NCBI RefSeq assembly: GCF_001262075.1
Contig: NZ_CP012073.1
Location: 2,529,001 to 2,593,000, forward strand
Length of the DNA: 64,000 bases
DNA from: Ottowia sp. oral taxon 894
Lineage (GTDB): Bacteria; Pseudomonadota; Gammaproteobacteria; Burkholderiales; Burkholderiaceae_C
Reading direction: 5' to 3'
Shown here: positions 61,883 to 64,000 of the stretch, one piece after another
How the letters are laid out: each line of letters starts with the position of its first letter
Position numbering within the stretch: position 1 is the first letter of the stretch
Program-made: the position numbers and the translations under genes
Notes under the pieces: model-generated
What the model was told of the DNA's origin: nothing
Databases searched by the model: none
Seen by the model: the letters and a program-made list of their open reading frames with translations, nothing else

Positions 61883-63199
61883 TTACCGGCGCTGCCAGAC
61901 GGCGGCAAAAAAGCCGTCCGTGCCATGCAAGTGCGGCCACAGGCGCAAATGCCCCGCTTCAGTCGTGAGCCGGGCCGCCTGCGGCACTTTGGCGGCGGCG
62001 AGAACGTCGCCCGCGTGCAGCGGCGCAAAGCCGGGCAGCGCGTTTGACAGGGCCTGCGCCACGGCTTCGTTTTCCTGCGGCAGCAGGCTGCACGTGGCGT
62101 AAACCAGCCGCCCGCCGGGCTTGACGAGGCGGGCGGCGCTTTGGGCGATGGAAAACTGCTGTTCGGCCAGGCGGGCGATGTCTTCAGGGCGGGTGCGCCA
62201 CTTCAGGCCGGGCGCGCGGCGCAGCGTGCCCAGGCCGGAGCAGGGCGCGTCCACCAGCACGGCATCGGCCTTGCCTTGCAGGGCGTTGAGGCGTGCGTCG
62301 CGCTCGTGGGCGATGGCGGCGGTGTGCACGTTGCCCAGCCCGCTTCTGGCCAGACGCGGCTGAAGGCCCTGCAAGCGGTGGGCGGAGGCGTCAAACGCAT
62401 ACAGCCGGCCCGCGCCGCGCATCATGGCGCCCAGCGCCAGCGTTTTGCCGCCCGCGCCCGCGCAAAAGTCCACCACCAGCTGGCCGCGCCGCGCCTGCGT
62501 GAGCAGCGCCAGCAGCTGCGAGCCTTCGTCTTGCACTTCCACAAGGCCCTGCTGCCACGCGGGCAGATGGGCCAGGCGCGGCTTGCCCGCCACGCGCAGC
62601 CCCCAGGGCGACCAGGGCGTTTCCTGCGCCTGAATGCCGCTTGCGGCCAGCGCGGCGGCCACGGCGGGGCGCTTGGCCTTCATGGCGTTCACACGCAAAT
62701 CCAGCGGCGCGGCTTGCAGCAGGGCTTCGGCCAGCGGCCAGAAGTCTTGCGGCTGTTGCGCCATGGATGCCTGCAAGGCGGCGGCCAGCCAGTCGGGCAG
62801 GTTGTGGCGGCAGGCTTCAGGCAGGCCGGCGGGCTGGCTTTGCAGGGCGCGGCAGGCGGCCAGCCAGGGGCGGAGTTCGGCGGGCGCGTCTGAAAAATCG
62901 CTGCTTTCGCTGCCTTCGCCATCAAGCAGCGCCAGCAGCGCCATGCGGCGCGGCACGGGCCAGTCAGCACTGTTGGCAAAACCGGCGGGCGCTTCGGCTT
63001 CAAAGCGGCGCGCCAGGTGTTCATACCAGCGCTTGCGGCGCAGCACGGCGTAGGCGGCATCGGCCAGCCGGGCGCGTTCGCGCGAGCCTGTGCGGCGCTT
63101 TTCAAAGAACTGCGACACCGCCATATCGGCAGGCTGCGCATGGGCCAGCAGGGTTTGCAGCAAGTCAGCGGCGGCGGCGCTCAGGGCAAGAAGGTGCAT
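61883..63199 (-). CDS. rsmB: RsmB-family 16S rRNA m5C methyltransferase
   Basis: ATG 63199 ([20 protein letters not shown]) gives 438 residues. The N-terminal NusB-like region ([40 protein letters not shown]) is followed by the SAM-binding domain ([39 protein letters not shown]). Then come the catalytic-cysteine motifs [18 protein letters not shown] and [14 protein letters not shown]. Two cysteines in these positions are typical of RsmB/Nop proteins. The symbol fits best, though a paralogue cannot be excluded. Confidence 0.85.
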   Translation of the reverse strand: MHLLALSAAAADLLQTLLAHAQPADMAVSQFFEKRRTGSRERARLADAAYAVLRRKRWYEHLARRFEAEAPAGFANSADWPVPRRMALLALLDGEGSESSDFSDAPAELRPWLAACRALQSQPAGLPEACRHNLPDWLAAALQASMAQQPQDFWPLAEALLQAAPLDLRVNAMKAKRPAVAAALAASGIQAQETPWSPWGLRVAGKPRLAHLPAWQQGLVEVQDEGSQLLALLTQARRGQLVVDFCAGAGGKTLALGAMMRGAGRLYAFDASAHRLQGLQPRLARSGLGNVHTAAIAHERDARLNALQGKADAVLVDAPCSGLGTLRRAPGLKWRTRPEDIARLAEQQFSIAQSAARLVKPGGRLVYATCSLLPQENEAVAQALSNALPGFAPLHAGDVLAAAKVPQAARLTTEAGHLRLWPHLHGTDGFFAAVWQRR

Positions 63200-63243
63200 G
63201 GGGCGCGAATTTTCCCATTGCGCCGCAGGGCGGCGGACGGCCA

Positions 63244-64000
63244 TCAGCGGCCCGCCCGGCGGCAAGGCTGGATGATGTCCAGCGCCTGCTGCCAGGTGCT
63301 GCCGGGCGCTTGCGTGTCCAGCCGCATCAGGGCATACAGGGTGCTGTAGAAGTTATCTTGACTGTATGAGCCGCTTTGCGCGCGCTGGCGCAGGCACTGA
63401 ATGTCGAAATCGCCTTCTTCCAGCCAGGCGGGCGAAAACCAGAAAATCATGGGAATGCGCGTTTGCTCTTTGGGCGCAATGCTGCGCGGCGTGCCGTGCA
63501 GGTAAATGCCGTTTTCGCCCAGCGATTCGCCGTGGTCTGAAGCGTAGAAAACCATGCTGGCCATATCCGTGCGCTTTTCCAGCCGCCCAATCACGTCGGC
63601 AATGAATTTGTCGGTGTAAAGCAGCGTGTTGTCATACGTATTCACCAGCTCTTCATTGGTGCAGCGGTGAATTTCATTGGTATCGCAAGTGGGCGTGAAC
63701 TGGCGGTATTCAGGCGTATAGCGTGCGTAATAGGCCGGGCCGTGGCTGCCAATGGTGTGCAGCACCAGCACGGCGTCTTTTTCTTGCGCGCTGTCAATCA
63801 GTTTGTCGAAATCAGTGAGCAAAATATCGTCCATGCATTCGCCGCCCTGGCAGTATTCGGGCAGATTGCGATGGGTGATCAATTCATTGGGAATGCGGTT
63901 GCAAACGCCTTTGCAGCCGGTATTGTTATCCACCCAGTAAACATAAATGCCCGCGCGCTGGAAAATATCCATCAGGTTATCCTGCATTTCGGCGTGCGCC
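63244..64000 (-). CDS. Phosphoethanolamine transferase (EptA/MCR family), C-terminal part
   Basis: The frame is open to the window edge, so only the C-terminal 250 or so residues are seen. The catalytic domain of lipid A phosphoethanolamine transferases is clear: YWVDNNTGCKGVCNRIP (disulfide cysteines), VLVLHTIGSHGPAYYARYTP, TYDNTLLYTDKFIADVIGRL and the zinc motif FYASDHGESLGENGIYLHG. It adds phosphoethanolamine to lipid A, lowering sensitivity to cationic peptides. The N-terminal membrane helices and the nucleophile threonine are beyond the window. Confidence 0.9.
   Translation of the reverse strand, partial: AHAEMQDNLMDIFQRAGIYVYWVDNNTGCKGVCNRIPNELITHRNLPEYCQGGECMDDILLTDFDKLIDSAQEKDAVLVLHTIGSHGPAYYARYTPEYRQFTPTCDTNEIHRCTNEELVNTYDNTLLYTDKFIADVIGRLEKRTDMASMVFYASDHGESLGENGIYLHGTPRSIAPKEQTRIPMIFWFSPAWLEEGDFDIQCLRQRAQSGSYSQDNFYSTLYALMRLDTQAPGSTWQQALDIIQPCRRAGR

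Overview
This window is a high-GC chromosome segment, about 65% GC by eye, from a Gram-negative bacterium. It is most likely a betaproteobacterium of the Burkholderiales, Comamonadaceae-like. Supporting points are a Bug/TTT-type solute-binding protein, a DUF1631 protein, a BLUF protein next to folE, the queG-tsaE-amiC order and the FNR-hemN arrangement. Most genes are ordinary housekeeping genes. Two AT-richer islands interrupt them, and both are filamentous (inovirus-type) prophages.

Layout. 1-522: end of mfd. 600-816: IS5-type transposase remnant. 910-2774: creatininase-family hydrolase and TTT binding protein. 3118-5185: thiC with a TPP riboswitch. 5285-5360: tRNA-Asn. 5415-9485: small membrane protein, flavin monooxygenase, DUF1631 protein. 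9861-14188: rsgA, a MliC-like secreted protein, an M48 protease and cbiD. 14479-16810: hemN and an FNR regulator around a shared FNR box. 16960-20711: three unknown envelope genes and an IS481 remnant. 21138-29273: prophage 1. 29659-36113: TonB receptor and a four-gene metal ABC transporter. 36286-42904: doxX, amiC, tsaE, queG, pgi, tal. 43015-50004: prophage 2. 50170-58135: dnaX with a probable slippage site, a large ABC permease, a DUF883/YqjE/YqjK-like trio, folE and a BLUF-like protein. 58348-64000: PepSY protein, OmpA-like and DUF4398 lipoproteins, upp, rsmB and part of a phosphoethanolamine transferase.

The most interesting structure joins the prophages to an intergenic repeat. A repeat of about 85 bp occurs roughly every 6 kb, always between genes. 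Its left block contains CCATAGCATGATGTCCTAGT. Each prophage splits one copy at the same place (CCATA|GC), and joining the outer flanks in silico restores an intact repeat. The repeat family therefore looks like the multi-copy attB for these phages. Both phages carry a small resolvase/invertase-type serine recombinase at one end. At the other end is a repressor-like gene whose last codon and stop (CCA TAG) lie on the att core.

Prophage 2 also carries a near-perfect 690-bp inverted duplication. One copy is the 5' half of its adsorption-protein gene (46772-47462). The other is a frameshifted silent copy beside the recombinase gene (43745-44434). Recombination between the copies would invert the rest of the adsorption gene, the pVI-like gene and zot, which is the geometry of a phase or host-range switch. 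The two phages share repressor, recombinase and att specificity but have different Rep families (gpII/X-like versus Rep_trans-like), so they are mosaic relatives.
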